Origin: Pelecanus crispus
Lineage: Eukaryota > Chordata > Aves > Pelecaniformes > Pelecanidae
Reading direction: 5' to 3'
NCBI RefSeq assembly: GCF_030463565.1
Contig: NC_134653.1
Location: 27,527,150 to 27,591,149 of the forward strand
Length of the DNA stretch: 64,000 bases
Numbering within the stretch: position 1 is the first letter of the stretch; every line of letters starts with the position of its first letter. Below the pieces are notes generated by a model. It was not told the DNA's origin. It ran no database searches and was given only the letters and a program-made list of their open reading frames with translations. Of the stretch, positions 35,901 through 50,900 are shown one piece after another. A program made the position numbers and the translations under genes.

Positions 35901-38900
35901 GATCGATGGGCTGAGGTCAATTGTATGAGGTTCAACAAGGCTAAGTGCTGGGTCCTGCACTTCGGGCACAACAACCCCATGCAATGCTACAGGCTTGGGG
36001 AAGAGTGGCTGGAAAGCTGCCTGGCTGAAAAGGACCTGGGGGTGTTGGTCAACAGCCAGCTGAACATGAGCCCGCAGTGTGCCCAGGTAGCGAAGAAGGC
36101 CAACAGCATCCTGGCTTGTTAGTGTGGCCAGCAGGAGCAGGGAAGTGATTATCCCCCTGTACTCGGCACTGGTGAGGCTGCACCTCAAATACTGTGTCCA
36201 GTTTTGGGCTTCTCAGTACAAGAAGGACATTGAGGTGCTGGAGTGTGTTCAGAGAAGGGCAACGAAGCTGGTGAAGGGTCTGGAGCACAGGCCTTATGAG
36301 GAGCGGCTCTGGGATTGTTTAGCCTGGAGAAGAGGAGGCTGAGAGGAGACCTTATCGCTCTCTACAACTACCTGAAGGGAGGTTGTAGTGAGGTAGGTGT
36401 TGGTCTCTTCTCCCAAGTAGTTAGCAATAGGATGAGAGGAAATGGCCTCAAGTTGTGTCAGGGGAGGTTTAGATTGGACATTAGGAAAAATTTCTTCACG
36501 GAAAGAGTGGTCAAGCATTGGACCAGGCTGCCCAGAGAGGTGGTGGAGTCACCATCCCTGGAAGCATTCAAAAAATGGTAGACGTGGCACTTTGGGACAT
36601 GGTTTAGGAGGCATGGTGGTGTTGGACTGATGATCTTAGAGATCCTTTCCAACCTTAATGATTCCTAGTTTTTACTTTCATTAAAAAATAATCCAGCCAC
36701 CAAGCCAGGAAACATGAAATTAATTATTACTCTACCCTTAACTGGTTTAGTGGTGGACTTGGTAGCGTTAGGTTAATGGTTGGACTGGATGATCTTAAAG
36801 GTCTTTTCCAACCTAAATGATTCTATGATTCTGTGATTCTATGATTGTGCTGGCAGGCAGGATAAGTCTGGGCAATAAGTAGCCTGCTTGAGGGCTTAGC
36901 ACATAGGCTAAAATGAGTTGGTGACAATGCAGGTTTAAAAAAAAATAAAAAGCAGGAAATGGACTCCCTGCTCCCTCTCTGTCAAGCAGCAGTGCAGAAG
37001 AAGCTGCCAGTGCTGTGGGTGTCTGTGGCTGCCCTTATGCACCATGTCAGCTCACCTGAGCTTCAGAGAAGTCTGGGTCACTCATATGGGGTTTTAGCAT
37101 ATTGCCAAACTTCAGGGCCTCTGCAATGCGATGGTAGGTTTCCACCTTCTCCTTGGGTGTCGCCAGTGATGCTTCGTGGAGTTTATACTCTACGGAGCAA
37201 GATGAAATAATTTTGTTAATAGACCCAAGGCAATGTTTTTTTCAAGAATTGTGAAAAAAAAAGTTGAAAGGAACCTCCTTTTCCCATCCCAGTTCTTATC
37301 AAGTTTCCCCTATGCTTTAGCAGCATGTAAGCACAGAAACAACCAAGTACTAATTTCTGCTGAGACTCCAATTTCTCCTGAGGCCTTGGGAAAATCATGT
37401 ATCCTTTGGCCTTTGCAGCAGCTATGGTGATGCTGACCCACTGTAAGAATAAGCCAGTTTATCATCCTGCTGCATAGCATGGTCACACTGCTGCTTTGGG
37501 GCCCATTCTGGCTTGTCAGTTCCATTTCTCCCTGCTACTTTTCTACTGCTCTAGAGCAACATTCTTTGCAAACCTCTTGCTGCCCCTTTTCCCTTAGGAA
37601 TTTACCTTCCAATATCTTGAGGATGAACATGAGCACAGCACCTCCCATGGGCGGTCCAGGAGAAAACAGCATGGTGTGATTGTTCAGGGTAATGTTCAAA
37701 GCTGAGGACACGTCTGCTTTGTATGCCTGAAGGTCCTCCAGTGAGATACTGGACCCTTCAACAGAAAACCAGAGAGGTAGCTGGCATTAGCGCATTAACT
37801 TCTAATAGGTGCTATGGGCTGGCTATGTCAGAGCCTTGGTAAAGCTTGTAAAGAGCCATCCCTGTATACTCCAAATTTCTTTCAACAAGCGCAGCAATGT
37901 CTTCATGTGTCCTCATCTACTGCCAAACCCCAGGACATCACAAAGCCTAAGGCAGTTGGAGAGGCCAGTGCATGAGCACTATGGGTGAAAGCCAGAGCTG
38001 TAGGTGGCTCTCAGCCCTGCTTTTGGGCCTGAGTTATAAGAACTGGGGAAAGGTGGCCCCTTCCCATGCCAGGTACCACCCCAAGTGGCAAGCAAATGGC
38101 ATGTGTTGGCTTTCCCCTGGTACCAACTCACTGTTAGCCAACTGCTGGGAAAAGGCATGTCTATTAGGATGAAATATAGCTGTTACCTACCAGCCTTCCT
38201 AATGTCCTCCACCAGGGCCTTTCCTATCTGCCCCTCATAAAATGCTGTAGCTCCATTTTCTGCTACAGCTCTCAGTGTTTGCTGCAGTGCTGGCCACCTG
38301 AAGGTCTCTCCACGCTTCAAAAACCTTTGACCGTCACATATCAGTGGGCTGTTAAAGAAGAACATCCATCAGTTTACAGCATGTGCTTATTCTGTCCCCA
38401 AGGCCAATCTCTTTTTCGTTCCCAAAGCTGATTTGTTTTATACATGGTGTATACTTTCCAAGCTGGTGCTACACTGCAGTCTACATGGAGAAAAGTTCTT
38501 CTCAGCCAATTGCTACCCATAGCACTAGGCACTCTTTCCCCAGTTTCCTCCATGGGACCTAACGCTTTGACCCTGGCTCAGGTCAGTAGAGCTTTCCAAA
38601 CAAGTGTCTGCTGTAGGGCCCTGCTGTCAGGGGATGATTTCCACACAGATGGAGGCAGGCCACATACAGCCAGCTCCTCCTCGTGAGCAGATGTGCTTAG
38701 CAGACAGTCTTGCTGTGCCAAGCCACTCTAAATTAAAAAAAAAAAAAGAGTTGCTGACAGAAAAAAGATTTTAAAAAAACAATTCTGTTATCCTCTCCCT
38801 CTCCATAGCAAGTATTTACTGAGCAGAAGCCGCAGCAGCAGCCTGCGCTCCATGTCAGCATGTCAGAGGAAGGGTCTGAAGCTGAGGGAACAGTGGTCCT

Positions 38901-41900
38901 CACATTGCAATTTAATTCATGTGTCTTACCACAATCTTCTTCCTACACTGGAGAAGTGTGGATGTTGGATTATTTTGTCCATAGCTGAGGAAATGACAAG
39001 TGGCTCTGAAAGGAGCTTGATGGTTGGTTCAAATAGGGCTTTCCACGGTAAGCGGCCATATCGCTTATGGGCTTCTTCATACCCACGAAGTTCTCCTGGT
39101 ACAGCAATCCAGTGGAAACCTGAAGAGCAGAACAGCAGTGTGACACCCAGTAAGTCATTGGCCTGTGGGTTTCACGTCTCTGAAAGCACTCCAGTGGAAG
39201 TGTGGGTTTGTACAGGCAGGACTGAGGCTTCTAAAAGCAGGCTTGGTTTTTTTTCTTTCCTTTTTCTGATCATATATTTCTTCCACTACCTAATAGAAGG
39301 GGTGTAGAGAAGCTGGAGCCAGATTCAGAGGTGCATGGTAAAAGCACAAAAGGCAACAGGCACATGTTGCAGCAAGGGAGATGGCAGCTGGACATAAGAG
39401 AAAAAGCAGTCATGCGGAGCCTGGTCAAACACTAGAAAAAGTGAAGCTGTGAAACTCTTAATTCCTGGAGAAGTTAAAAAATGTGACAGGACAAGGCCTT
39501 GAGCAGCCTGAGCTAACTCTGACGTCACTCTACTTTGAGCAAGAGTTGGAGCAGAGACCTCCAACTGTCCCAACCGTTTCAGGCTCTTCTTCCAAGGATA
39601 AGAACATCTCCAGGACCTAGGACATGCCCCAAAAGCAAATATGCTAGGGAAGGAGATGAATACAGCAGGAAATGTGGAGAGATCCAAGATGTGCTGCTAA
39701 AGCAAGAGTGCCTTTTGCCAAACCAATAACAGCAAATGGATGTGGAGCCTCCTCGGATGGGAGCAAGGTGCTAGCTGAGCTAAGCTGGAGCCCGGCAACT
39801 CAACTACTGATGCTGCCAGGTTGCTTCCCCAATGTAAGGACATGAGCAAGCGCACTAGATTGATTTCTTTCATTTCCAGAAAGTCTGAGCAGCTATTGAC
39901 CTTATTTTTCTCTGTAAGAACTCCTGGGAAATCTGGTCTTGAAAGGCAGACTTCCTATGAAGAGAAATTACATAGTTATTTCTCCTCATGCTCTGCTCCC
40001 CATCCCCCCATGCTGGTCAGGTTCCCAGAGTTACTGCAAAGCAGGAATTCTATGGACCTAGTATTTTTTCTTACTTTTGCAAAAATCAATCCAGGAAGAG
40101 CGCGAGCAATTAAATAGAACTTCAGATAAAGTCAGCAAGGTCCTCAGTTTCCCCACCCTGAGCTTTGTGCACTGCACACCGGGAACGCACACAGCCCTCA
40201 TGGCCCAGTCTATGTCCTTACCAATGGGGAAACCAGCAGCGCAGCCAGACAACAAATTGTGCGGAAACACTCGTGGGACTGTCTCACGGGCGTTGATCAC
40301 CTCAACTGTTCCTAGAAAGGAAAAGCGGGAAAGGTATAACATCGTCTTCCTGAAGCAGATGAACATCACACATCAGCCAGCTGTGAGCACTGCACAGGCT
40401 GCTAGCCCACAGCCCGCGGCACCGCGCTGAACTGCTCCGAAGCCTTTTGTCAAATGTGTCAAGGACACTTGCAGGGTCAGGCTACAGTCGGCACACACTG
40501 TCACAGAATCATAGAATCATAGAATGCTTTGGGTTGGAAGGGACCTTGAGAGATCATCGAGCCCAACCCCCCCTGCAGTGAGCAGGGGTTGAACCTGTGA
40601 ACTTGGCGTTCGTTTGCTCCCATGCTTTTATTTAGAGCAAACCAAGCAGTGCCTACCTAGAGGCAATGAAGGTACAGGGACAAGGCCAGGGCCTGTCCCC
40701 AGCTGGTTAAGGTCCCCCCCCAGGGCTCTTGGGCCTGGAGCACGGGCTGGGACATGCTGCTTCACATCTGATTTGCAGGTTCCTGCACTTCCTCTACAGG
40801 TGGGACATGTCAGAGACATAACACGAGCCTCATGCTCCTCGGTGGGCCATTTTCCAAGTGGTTGTGAGACACGTCCATCGTATTTGTAAGCAGAACAGTG
40901 ATACTGAAAGACCGTCTATGTATCAGGAAGCTTGAAAGGAAAAAAGAAAACCAAACAAAAAAACCACTTGTATACACTCGTATTTCAGGTCTAGCCTATT
41001 ATTTCACCTCCTTCTCTGCCCTGTATTTATCTTTTCCTGTCGCAGTCCACAGAGCTAGCTGTGCTGCAGGAGCCCACAGTGCTACCTAGTGTACCAAGCA
41101 CCTGAGCCGTGCATGGCCATGTGCGGCTCTGTGCAGCAGGATAGTTCAGGTAGCAGAAGAGGATTGTTGATAGGGGACAAAGTTGCATGGCTCTGCCAAA
41201 AGGGAAAAAAGAAAAATATAGGTGTTTTGCCAAATTATGCTATTGCATAAGATACACTCAAGCATTTCCAGACTCATGACTCTGTGAGACTACTTGGCAG
41301 AGTTTTTAAGACTACAATATTGTTATTGTGTTCATTGTTGATTTTACTATTTAGATCTATAAGCTCTGGGGGCTTTTGTGAACCAAGGCAGTTAAAAAAA
41401 AACAACATTAAAAACATAAAAGCAAGAACACAACACAAGTATAGCCAAACACAGAAGGGCTTTCCAGCAGGCCCTGAACATTGCCAGATTTAGATTTCTG
41501 AAGGCAAGATGCATCTCCTGGGACAGGGAGTCTCAGCACCGCTGAGGAGTCCTACCTACCCCAGCGAGGGCAGCATGCAATGCTGTGCCCGTGTCGGCAG
41601 GCACTGCCTGAGCTGCTGACGTGCGATGAGCCCCTGAAGTCCCAGCCCAGGGGCTCAGCCGAGGCAGTGGCAGCCCCATATTGCTGTGCTCATTGGCAGC
41701 ACACACGCCTCACTCTGCTTCCGTCTGCCTCCATGGCAGCCCAGCAGCAGCTCAGACAGCACTGCTCATGCTTTGCTGCACCGTCAGCTATGTGACATAT
41801 AATATTGAAATATAATTTGGGATTGCTTTGGAGGGAGAAGGAGAGGCAAAGTCAGTTCATTTTAAATCCAAAGCTCCTTCCCCCTGCCCCCACATATTCT

Positions 41901-44900
41901 TGCTGTGAAAAGATGCACTCCCTGTAATGGACGCTTTGGGTTAAGAGCAAAAGTATGGTTTGTGATCAGAGGATGCAGCTTTTACATTCTGAGAGAACAT
42001 GGCAGCTGGGTGTCTGCAGGGAGATGGGTCACCATGGAGAGGCCAGGGCTGGCCCATACCTGTGCTGGCATTATAGATGGTAAAAACAACCCCTCCACCC
42101 AGGCCTGAACTTTGAGGGTTCATCACCGAGGTGCAGATCAAGCCAGCAATGGCAGCATCCACAGCTGTGCCTCCACTTTTCAGGATGTCCCTGTGGTGGA
42201 AATGGAGGAAAAAAGACAATGTTAAAATCCAGGGATGACGGAGTGGAGGAGCTACATATGAAAATATCTCCCTGGGGCACTTGCAAGGCAGCCCCAGCTT
42301 GACGAGAGCAGCTAGCAGTTGGAGAAACCTATTGGCAGCAGTGTGGGGGGTGAGAGTGCAGAAAGGCACCTTCTTTGTGGGAGTGAGAAAGACAAATTAG
42401 TGGGAAAGAAGAGAGAGAGACAGTCTGCAGGAGAAAAGAGCAGCCAGGGGCCCGACCTTTGTGAGGCTGGTCTTCCTCTGGGCAAAGAGTGATGGGACGG
42501 AGAGAACTGCAGCTGCTCACAAATGTTGTTGACAAAAAGGGACAGCAAAGAGCTCGCAGACGTGGTGGCGCATGGTCTTGGCAGAGGAGAGAGCTTTCTA
42601 CATGCTAGGAACAAAACAACTGATTTCTAGCTCCCCACCTACCGTTCCCAATGAAAAGGCATATGCTGGTCAACAGGACAGGGCCACTGAAGCAGGAACA
42701 ATGGGGCCACGTGAAGCAAACTCCTGAGACTTCACAAGTCAATTAGCACAAAATTTGGGCCTTACTTCATTGGTCCTATAATGTGCCTTCCTGGGCTTAT
42801 GTGATATTAGTGCCAAAATCCCACCCCCTCCCTGTATCTCCAAAAGCAAAACAAATAAACAAAAATCAAACAGGGAAAAAACCCCACTCAACTGTTTCTA
42901 CCTAGGCACAGCCACATCAGAGAACACACAGGCATTAAGGCAGTCCCATGCTGTTCACAGCAATGAGTTTCTGCTAGAGAAATGTGTCTCAACAAAGGCT
43001 TCCTTCAAGCACAGCTGTAAAAAAAATCTTTTCTTTGCAGTGGGGTTTCCTTGTACAGCCTGCCAGTAGCCATGACTGGTATTCTCTAGGAAGGGTTCTG
43101 ACTGGGTTGGTTGTTGCTTAGATAAGGCAAAGGCAGAAGGGAAAGTGGAATAGTTTATTAATTGGAGTGCAACTGCTCTCAGAGGCTGTGACTGGAACAC
43201 AGAGCATGTATAAGGGCTGCTGTTTATTTTACATCCGTTGACATGGTTGGGACCTGCTGGGGCTGGAAACAGGATGCTGCCAGCAGGCACGCTGCTTGTG
43301 GCTTTCCTTTGTTTCTGTAAGTGCCTTTGGAACCGCTGTCTGTAAGGAAATGGCACATAGACAAGTGGGGAGAAAAGAAACGGTAGGGAACCACCGGGCT
43401 TTCCAATTGGGGTCTGCATGGCTTTTAGCCTCCCAGCAGCAAGCTGCTCCCTGGCTGTAGCTCTGAAAAGAGAGACTGAGGCTCAGGCTCACCCATTCAT
43501 CTCCTTGCAGCAGGGGTCAGACTCTCACCACATGAATGTCTCTGTGTGGTGTTTTTCTGAAACTGAAGCTTTTTAATTGCTGACAGTAGAAGGGAAGGAT
43601 TTGAGGGCTTCATGAGAAACTGAGTTACCCCCACAGAAGGCCCAGGAATCCAGTTAGAAAGTTGTGGAAGGAGGGGAGAAGAACCACTGCACTGGCCTGG
43701 GACAGTGCTCCTCAGAGCCCCTGGCTTATGGGCTATGAGGCAGCACATGTACAAAGCCTGGTGCCAGGGAAAACCATGGTTCTGAGATCATTTGCAGTGA
43801 AAAAACAACTTTAAAAAGAAACTTTGAGATTGTATGGTATTCATTTCAATGCAATGCATTAAGACCTTAACATGGAAAATCAGACACATTTCTGTCATTT
43901 TCCCAAAGCCCAAAAAGCACCAGATCCTCATCCAACTTCTCAGCCACATTCACAGTTGTGTAAGTGGTTGCACATCTTGCTCTACCGCTCGTCCAAGGAT
44001 CCTGCCACTCTCCTTCTGAAGCAGTGCCGTACACCCCTCACCACATCCTCAGAAACACTTGTGCCTGGAGGAGCACTCCCTGATGAAGACGCTTGTCCCT
44101 TCCTGCATCATCTGGTGATGGTCGTCTACCTCCTCCAAAAGATGAGATGTTCCCTCCCCCCCCGCCACTGATCTGCACCAAGCCAGCACAGTCTGCGCCA
44201 GAACTGCATTAACTTAGCATGCTCTAAAGGGTGACCACAGTTAATCAATTTATTAATTTAATATTTGTACACCTAGATGGCCTGTTTCTGGATGATGCTA
44301 AGATCTTTTGCTGTTCCCAAGTACTTGCTTATAAAAGCAACACTGTGGGCTAAATACCTTTTAACTACTGCAAATGTAGTGCCATATGCACAATGCATAC
44401 AAACCTGAGAATGTCTTAGCGTGACCTTATCCATGCTCCCTCCCTCCAACACTCCCAGTTAGACATAGAGCCAGGATAACACAAGCCATGTAAACTCCAG
44501 TTTGTAGCTGTACCCTTGGCTCCCCCTGAGATCAGGGAGGACAAATGAGGTCTCAGTCTCAGTAGAAAAGGTGTATCTGACTGCTAAAGGCAGCAGCAAA
44601 CTTCTCCAGGGAGCTGAGACCTGGACTGTTCCTGCCACTGGCAAAAGGGACAGAGATTTCCTGATAGTATCAAGGAACAAGTGGGAGAAAGACATTCACC
44701 AGCCAGTGGAGAGGACTTCAAGCAGTGCTGCCAGGATGGAGACATCCTGCCTGGCATGGCCGAGGCAAATCCAGTGCTTATTTATGGGGTCTGTTTACTC
44801 CAGCCTGCCAGTCCACCCAATAGTTTTCAGATGGGTCGTGCCCAAGACACTGACATCGTGCATGCCTCAGGAAGGCAGGAAAACCAGAGACAGCCTTTAC

Positions 44901-47900
44901 AGTTCCTGCTCTGCGCCTCACACAGCGGTGCCCTGATTCTTGGCTGCGACTCCTTTGTGTTAACACAATATAGAGCTAAAATAACACCAGCAGCCAACAC
45001 GGGAACACATGTTCACAGAAAAGCAAAGCATGTTTTGCTTTGTTCTTGGTCACTAGCTCCCATTAAACACATTTTGCAATATAAACAAGATGACAAGAAA
45101 ACCAGAATTTCCAGATAATCCAAAAGTACTTTCCATTCCTGTCCACTGTGTCTATATTGGTGGCAACTGTCACTGTCACCTCTGGTGGCAAATACCACAT
45201 CTAATAACACATAGTCAAAACTGTTTCTTGCTTAATGGAAGGAGGGCTTTCCAGTTGCCTGCTGCCTTTCAGTGAGCACCATGGGATGGAGAGCTGAGGC
45301 TTCCCATCCACTGGCACACTGTGCGGCATCTGAGACCATCTCAGTATTGGATGGGCTGTCTGGTGCTAGGCATGGTCCTTTGCCTGCTGATTCTTTGGGG
45401 GACAAGGGTTAGGGGGAAGGGGAGCTGAGATTTATCCCCAAAACTAGGCATTATCTTGTCTCTTTCCAGCCTGGCAGGAAGCACTCCCAGCCCCAAGTTT
45501 CACAAACACATCTTGGAGGGCTTGCATGCCACACTGATGTTCTTTTCCTGGCTCTGTGGGGGTGGATGTGCCTGCCAAGTTTTTCACTTGAACAAGGGGT
45601 GTCCCATGACAGAGGACAGGCATGGTGGTAGCTAAGGAAAAGCAAGACTTACAGTCAAGATTTTAGCTCAAGCTCAGAAACCACTGAACCCAGCAAGGGC
45701 AAACCAATTCCTGACCAGGGTTATTAATAAGATTTCTTTTGAGCTGCTTTGCTCTTTGTGGTAGGTTGAGCCTGTCTGGATGCCAGGTGCCCACCAAAGC
45801 TGCTCTGTCACTCCCCTTCTCAACTGGACAGGGGAGAGAAAATACAATGAAAAGCTCGTGGGTTGAGATAAAGACAGGGAGAGATCACTCACCAGTTACT
45901 GTCATGGGCAAAACAGACTCGACTTGGGGAAATTAGTTTAATTTATTGCCAATCAAAACTGACTAGGATAATGAGAAATAAAACCTAAATCTTAAAACAC
46001 CTTCCCCCCACCCCTCCCTTCTTCCCAGGCTTAACTTTAGTCCTGATTTCTCTACCTCCCCTCAAGTGGTGCAGGGGGATGGAAAATGGAAGATGCGGTC
46101 AGTTCATCACATGTTGGCTCTGCCGCTGCTTCCTCCTCAGGGGAGGACTCCTCACGCTCTTCCCCTGCTCCAGCGTGGGGTCCCTCACACGGGAGACAGT
46201 CCTCCATGAACTTCCCCAAAGGGAGTCCTTTCCCACGGGCTGCAGTTCTTCACAAACTGCTCCAGCATGGGTCCCTCCCACGGGGTGCAGTCCTTCAGGA
46301 GCAGCCCGCTCCAGCGTGGGTCCCCCATGGGGTCACAACTCCTGCCAGCCAACCTGCTCCAGCGTGGGCTCCTCTCTCTCCACAGGTCCACGGGTCCTGC
46401 CAGGAGCCTGCTCCAGGGTGGACTTCCCACAGGGTCACAGCCTCCTTCAGGCACATCCCCCTGCTCCGGCATGGGGTCCTCCCCGGGCTGCAGGTGGATA
46501 TCTGCTCCACCATTAACCTCCATGGGCTGCAGGGGCACAGCTGCCTCACCAGGGGCTGCACCATGGGCTGCAGGGGAATCTCTGCTCTGGCGCCTGCAGC
46601 ACCTCCTCCCCTCCCTCTGCACTGACCTTGGTGTCTGCAGAGTTGTTCCTCTTGCATATTCTCACTCCTCTCTCCAGCTGCAATTGTGGCAGGTTTCCTG
46701 CCTTCTTAAATGTGTTATCACAGGGGTGCTACCACCATTACTGATGGGCTTGGCCTTGGCCAGCGGCAGGTCCGTCTTGGAGCTGGCTGGCATTGGCTCT
46801 ATCAGACACAGGGGAAGCTTCTAGAAGCTTCTCATAGAAGCCACCCCTCTAGCCCCCCCGCTACCAAAACCTTGCCATGCAAACCCAATACACTCTTTTA
46901 CCCAGGAGGCCTGATACATGTCCTCCATCATCAGCGCAGGGTCCAGGGCCCACAGCCATTCTATGCTATCTGCAGACTGGCCCCCAGTCTCGACAGCTTT
47001 CCCTCCAGTATCTCTGGAGACTGAAACACAACAAAAAACACTCTCTGGGCTGGTTCTTGGTATATCACACTCAGCTCCCCGTGCCTGGCTCGCCTGCTTT
47101 CAGCCAGAGCCCTGCCACTTCCTTGAAAGTGATGCCTGGGGACTTTAAGGCCATTGTGTCTTTCTCATCTAGCTAGATTGTCAGAGTACACCCTGTCCCA
47201 TTAGGTTACTCCTTTTATATGGATCACTGCTACAACTAGCTTAATTATGATGCAAAACCCTGGAGAGACACGTGACCCCTCAATCAAAGTGTGGTACCTT
47301 ACCAGGTCTCTCTAGAGACATCTTAGTGCTACAGCTGACAAGACCTGATAACAACATGTTTTGTCCTATATCCTTCCTGCCACTTAGTTTAGGGTTTGGC
47401 CATTAATGGCGTTTCCTTAAAGTCAGGAGCAGAAGAGGATATTAACAAGCAAGTCCCGCTCCAGCAGCAACAAAACAGGGATTCACCCTCCCAGGAAGGA
47501 TTCATGATGGCACTTTGCTCACACAACCCTCACAACACATATGGGCTGTGCTGGCCTGCAGACCAAGTCTGCTGTTCTGCCCTCATCTAGAAGGAGCCCT
47601 GAAGCCTTTTTAAATACCCTTTAAATAAGGTATACCTTTAAATAAGGTATTAAATTATATTGATTTTTTTTCTGCTAAAGAAAGCTGAGGGCTGAGAGGA
47701 GACCACCCATTATATAGCAGCTGCCTGCTTAAGATTTATGAAGAGCAAAAGCAATAGCTGTTTCTGTAAATATGGGTCAGTTGCCAAATTTAAAACTGTT
47801 AAAATACATGAACAAGGGAAGGCAAATCCTTTGGGATATAAACATTTCTTCAGAAATGTTGCTGAGCCATCACTGAAAAGGATTTTTGCAGCAGATTCTC

Positions 47901-50900
47901 TGCCTAGAACTGAGCTTCCCAGGACCGCAGACATTTTCTGACCAATCGACTCTCACCCTCACCCTGTCCCCCAGCCGGGTGTTCATTTCAGAAAAAGCCA
48001 GTTCCCAGGGTTTATGCTAGGCTACACTTGAGGACTGGAATCAGAGGTGGCTGCTGGACCAGGTCAGGTCAGGTCACCTTGCTGCAGCAAATCCCATTGC
48101 TGGGAATGAGCACTTTTCCGAAATCTTTCTCTAGCCTTATGTTGGCTCTTGCTCCTGCCATTTGGGAACTAAATGGGTGCAGAGCAGTGGATGGCAGAGC
48201 TCAAACAGCACGTTGGTAGGGAATATAAAGCTTTTTGCATGGCCGATTGTCATGGTTTAGCCCCAGCCAGCAACTAAGCACCATGCAGCCGCTCACTCAC
48301 TCCCCCTGCCCCAGTGGGATGGGGGAGAGAATCGGAGGAGTAAGAGTGAGAAACACTCCTGGGTTGAGATAAGAACAGTTTAATAATTGAAATAAAGTAA
48401 AATAGCAATTATAATAATAACAATATAATAATAATAGTAATACTAATATACAAAGCAAGTGATGCACAATGCAATTGCTCACCACCCGCCGACCAATACC
48501 CAGACAGTCCCCGAGCAGCGATCGCTCCCCCCGGCCAACTGCCCCCAGCTTCTATACTGAGCATGATGTCATATGGTATGGAATAGCCCTTTGGCCAGTG
48601 CGGATCAACTATTCTGGCTGTGCAGAAAAAAAACCCAGTTTTTTGTGCACCTGACAGAGCATGGGAAGCTGAAAAGTCCTTGACTAGCATAAGCAGTACT
48701 TAGCAACAACTAAAACATCAGCATGTTATCAACATTCTTCTCATCCTAAATCCAAAACACAGCACTGTGCCTGCTACTAGGAAGAAAATTAACTCTATCC
48801 CAGCCAAAACCAGGACACTGATGGAAAAAGCCTCTTCCATTGCCAGGAAGGAACAAGTGGCTCAGAGCTGGAGGTGAAGGTGGGTTTGGGTACTGCTCGC
48901 TCTCAGGGCAATCACCTCCTGTCTCCTCATGGCTTCCTGACATGAGGACAAATTACTGAGGTAGACTTTGGTACCAAATCCACATCCTTGAGTTAAAAAC
49001 TGTTCTGACTCTCCTTTTAGCCTCCCATCCCTCTTCATCAAAGGGTTTCACTTCATTCAAGGACAAGTTTTCTCCCAGCACAGGGCCCCGGTCTGGATCA
49101 GACAGCTGCACGATATTGCTTTCAGTCCCCAATCTCCAGCAGTAAAACCATTCACAGCAAAAGACGCAACCTCGTTCACCACTGAGAATTGGGCACTGAT
49201 GGCTAAGAGCAAGTCTAGCACAGGACCTGCCGACAAGGATGATGACATGCTGGAGGCTTGCTGAGATTGGTCACTTTCTGCAGGGAGCCAAAGAGTTGCA
49301 TAAGATTTCAGAAAGTCTAACCTTACACAGAATATATAAACACCATCTCCAGAGCTGGAAAACCCAAGCCTGAAGATGACAGCTGAGCACAACTGAAGAA
49401 AAAGAGCAGCAAACAAGGACTGTAAGTGTCCCCCATCTGCTGCTTGTACTAACTTATTACAGAGCTACACAGTTCCTTCACTGACCCTTCCTTCACAGCT
49501 GAACTATCAGTGAGGGAAACACATCGGCCCTGAGGTGTTTACCCCAACCCACTTGTTAAAAGACAAGATTGCTCTTTGGGCAAGAGGTTCAGTCAGTTAT
49601 TCTCAATAAGTTCAATTAAAAGTTCTATTAGGAATACACAAAGACTCTGTCTTAAACAGCAGCGTCTTAAATCAACACAGTATCATGTCATGCCCCAGGA
49701 ATTTCATTACTGCTAATGATAACTCACAGAGTATGTGGTTTGTGTTTCTTTTTCTTTTTTAAAGGAAACAAGATTTTTTAATCAAAGAACAAAATTTATA
49801 AGTAGATCAGAGATTTGGTGCTGCTTTTAGCTTCCAAGACTTTAGGCGCTGGACCAGTGTGATTGATTTCATGCCTATCCTGCACTAGAGGGTCTCCAAG
49901 CATCCCCTGCATGGATTCCCAGGATCTTGGGGGGGAGTTGCAGGATGAAAGGGGTGGCTGCAGGGGGGCAGCCCAGCATCCCAGCAGAGAGAGGGTCTGC
50001 AGGGTCAGTGGGGGAGAGCAGGGGCAAAAAGGCACTCTTGAATCTCTCTGTGGTGTGCCTTTAGCGACTGGTTGCAATGACTCCTGCTCTCACCAGCGGG
50101 GCAGGCAGGCAGGCTGACAGGTTCAATTACAACATGTGGTTTTCATTGGACTGTAGCTTTGCCATACCCAAGCACCAAGCCTGGGGACATCAGGGCCTAA
50201 TGGCTACGACTACTCTGAGAAATTGGATTTTATTGCTACTGCTGTGACAAAATTCCCATGTGATGCTAAAATCTTGTTCAGCAAAGATTAGGCAGGAGGC
50301 CGCTGTGTGCTCCTCAGCTCCTGGTGCTCCCATCAAGACCTCTGGGTCAGGCTCAAGGAAGCCCTCGCCCTGCACAGTCACACAGGAGGTCAGTGAGAGA
50401 AGTACCCCAAGCAGTGCAGATTGCTCTGAAAGGCAGAGACCCTGGTCAAAGTGGCTCTGATGTGGCATCCACACAGTGTAATTGCTGTGCTACACTTCCT
50501 TATTTACACCAGTGAGATAACATCATTTTCTCACTTCCCAGCATGAAATGAGCACAAAGGTTTCCAAGAAGGATAGCAGAAAAAGCAGCAGAGAGCATGC
50601 AGCAGTAGGGGAGCAGAGCTAGCCACCAGGCAAAAGTTGAGTGGTGTAGAGCCGAGGTGAAGGAGGAGAATAGTCTTGGCTGGGGAGATCCAGGGGGCTT
50701 GGCAGGGCTGGAGGAGAGAGCCGGTACATTTGGAGCAGCAGGGTGTAATGTGCAGATGCCCCAGGCTGGGGAAAAGGGGGAAAAAATGTGTGATGGGAAG
50801 TTGGAGCAAGGGCAGAATTTTGTGGGGATCATTGCCAAACTATTTGTAGGAAATCTAAGGTGCTCTGTCAGACTGGAGGGACACCATAGACCTTGTCAGC

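Noticed and set aside
46079-46824. Several 120-185 residue open frames on both strands
   Set aside because: They lie inside LTR family B and arise from its GC-rich degenerate minisatellite. No motif and no conservation of one frame.
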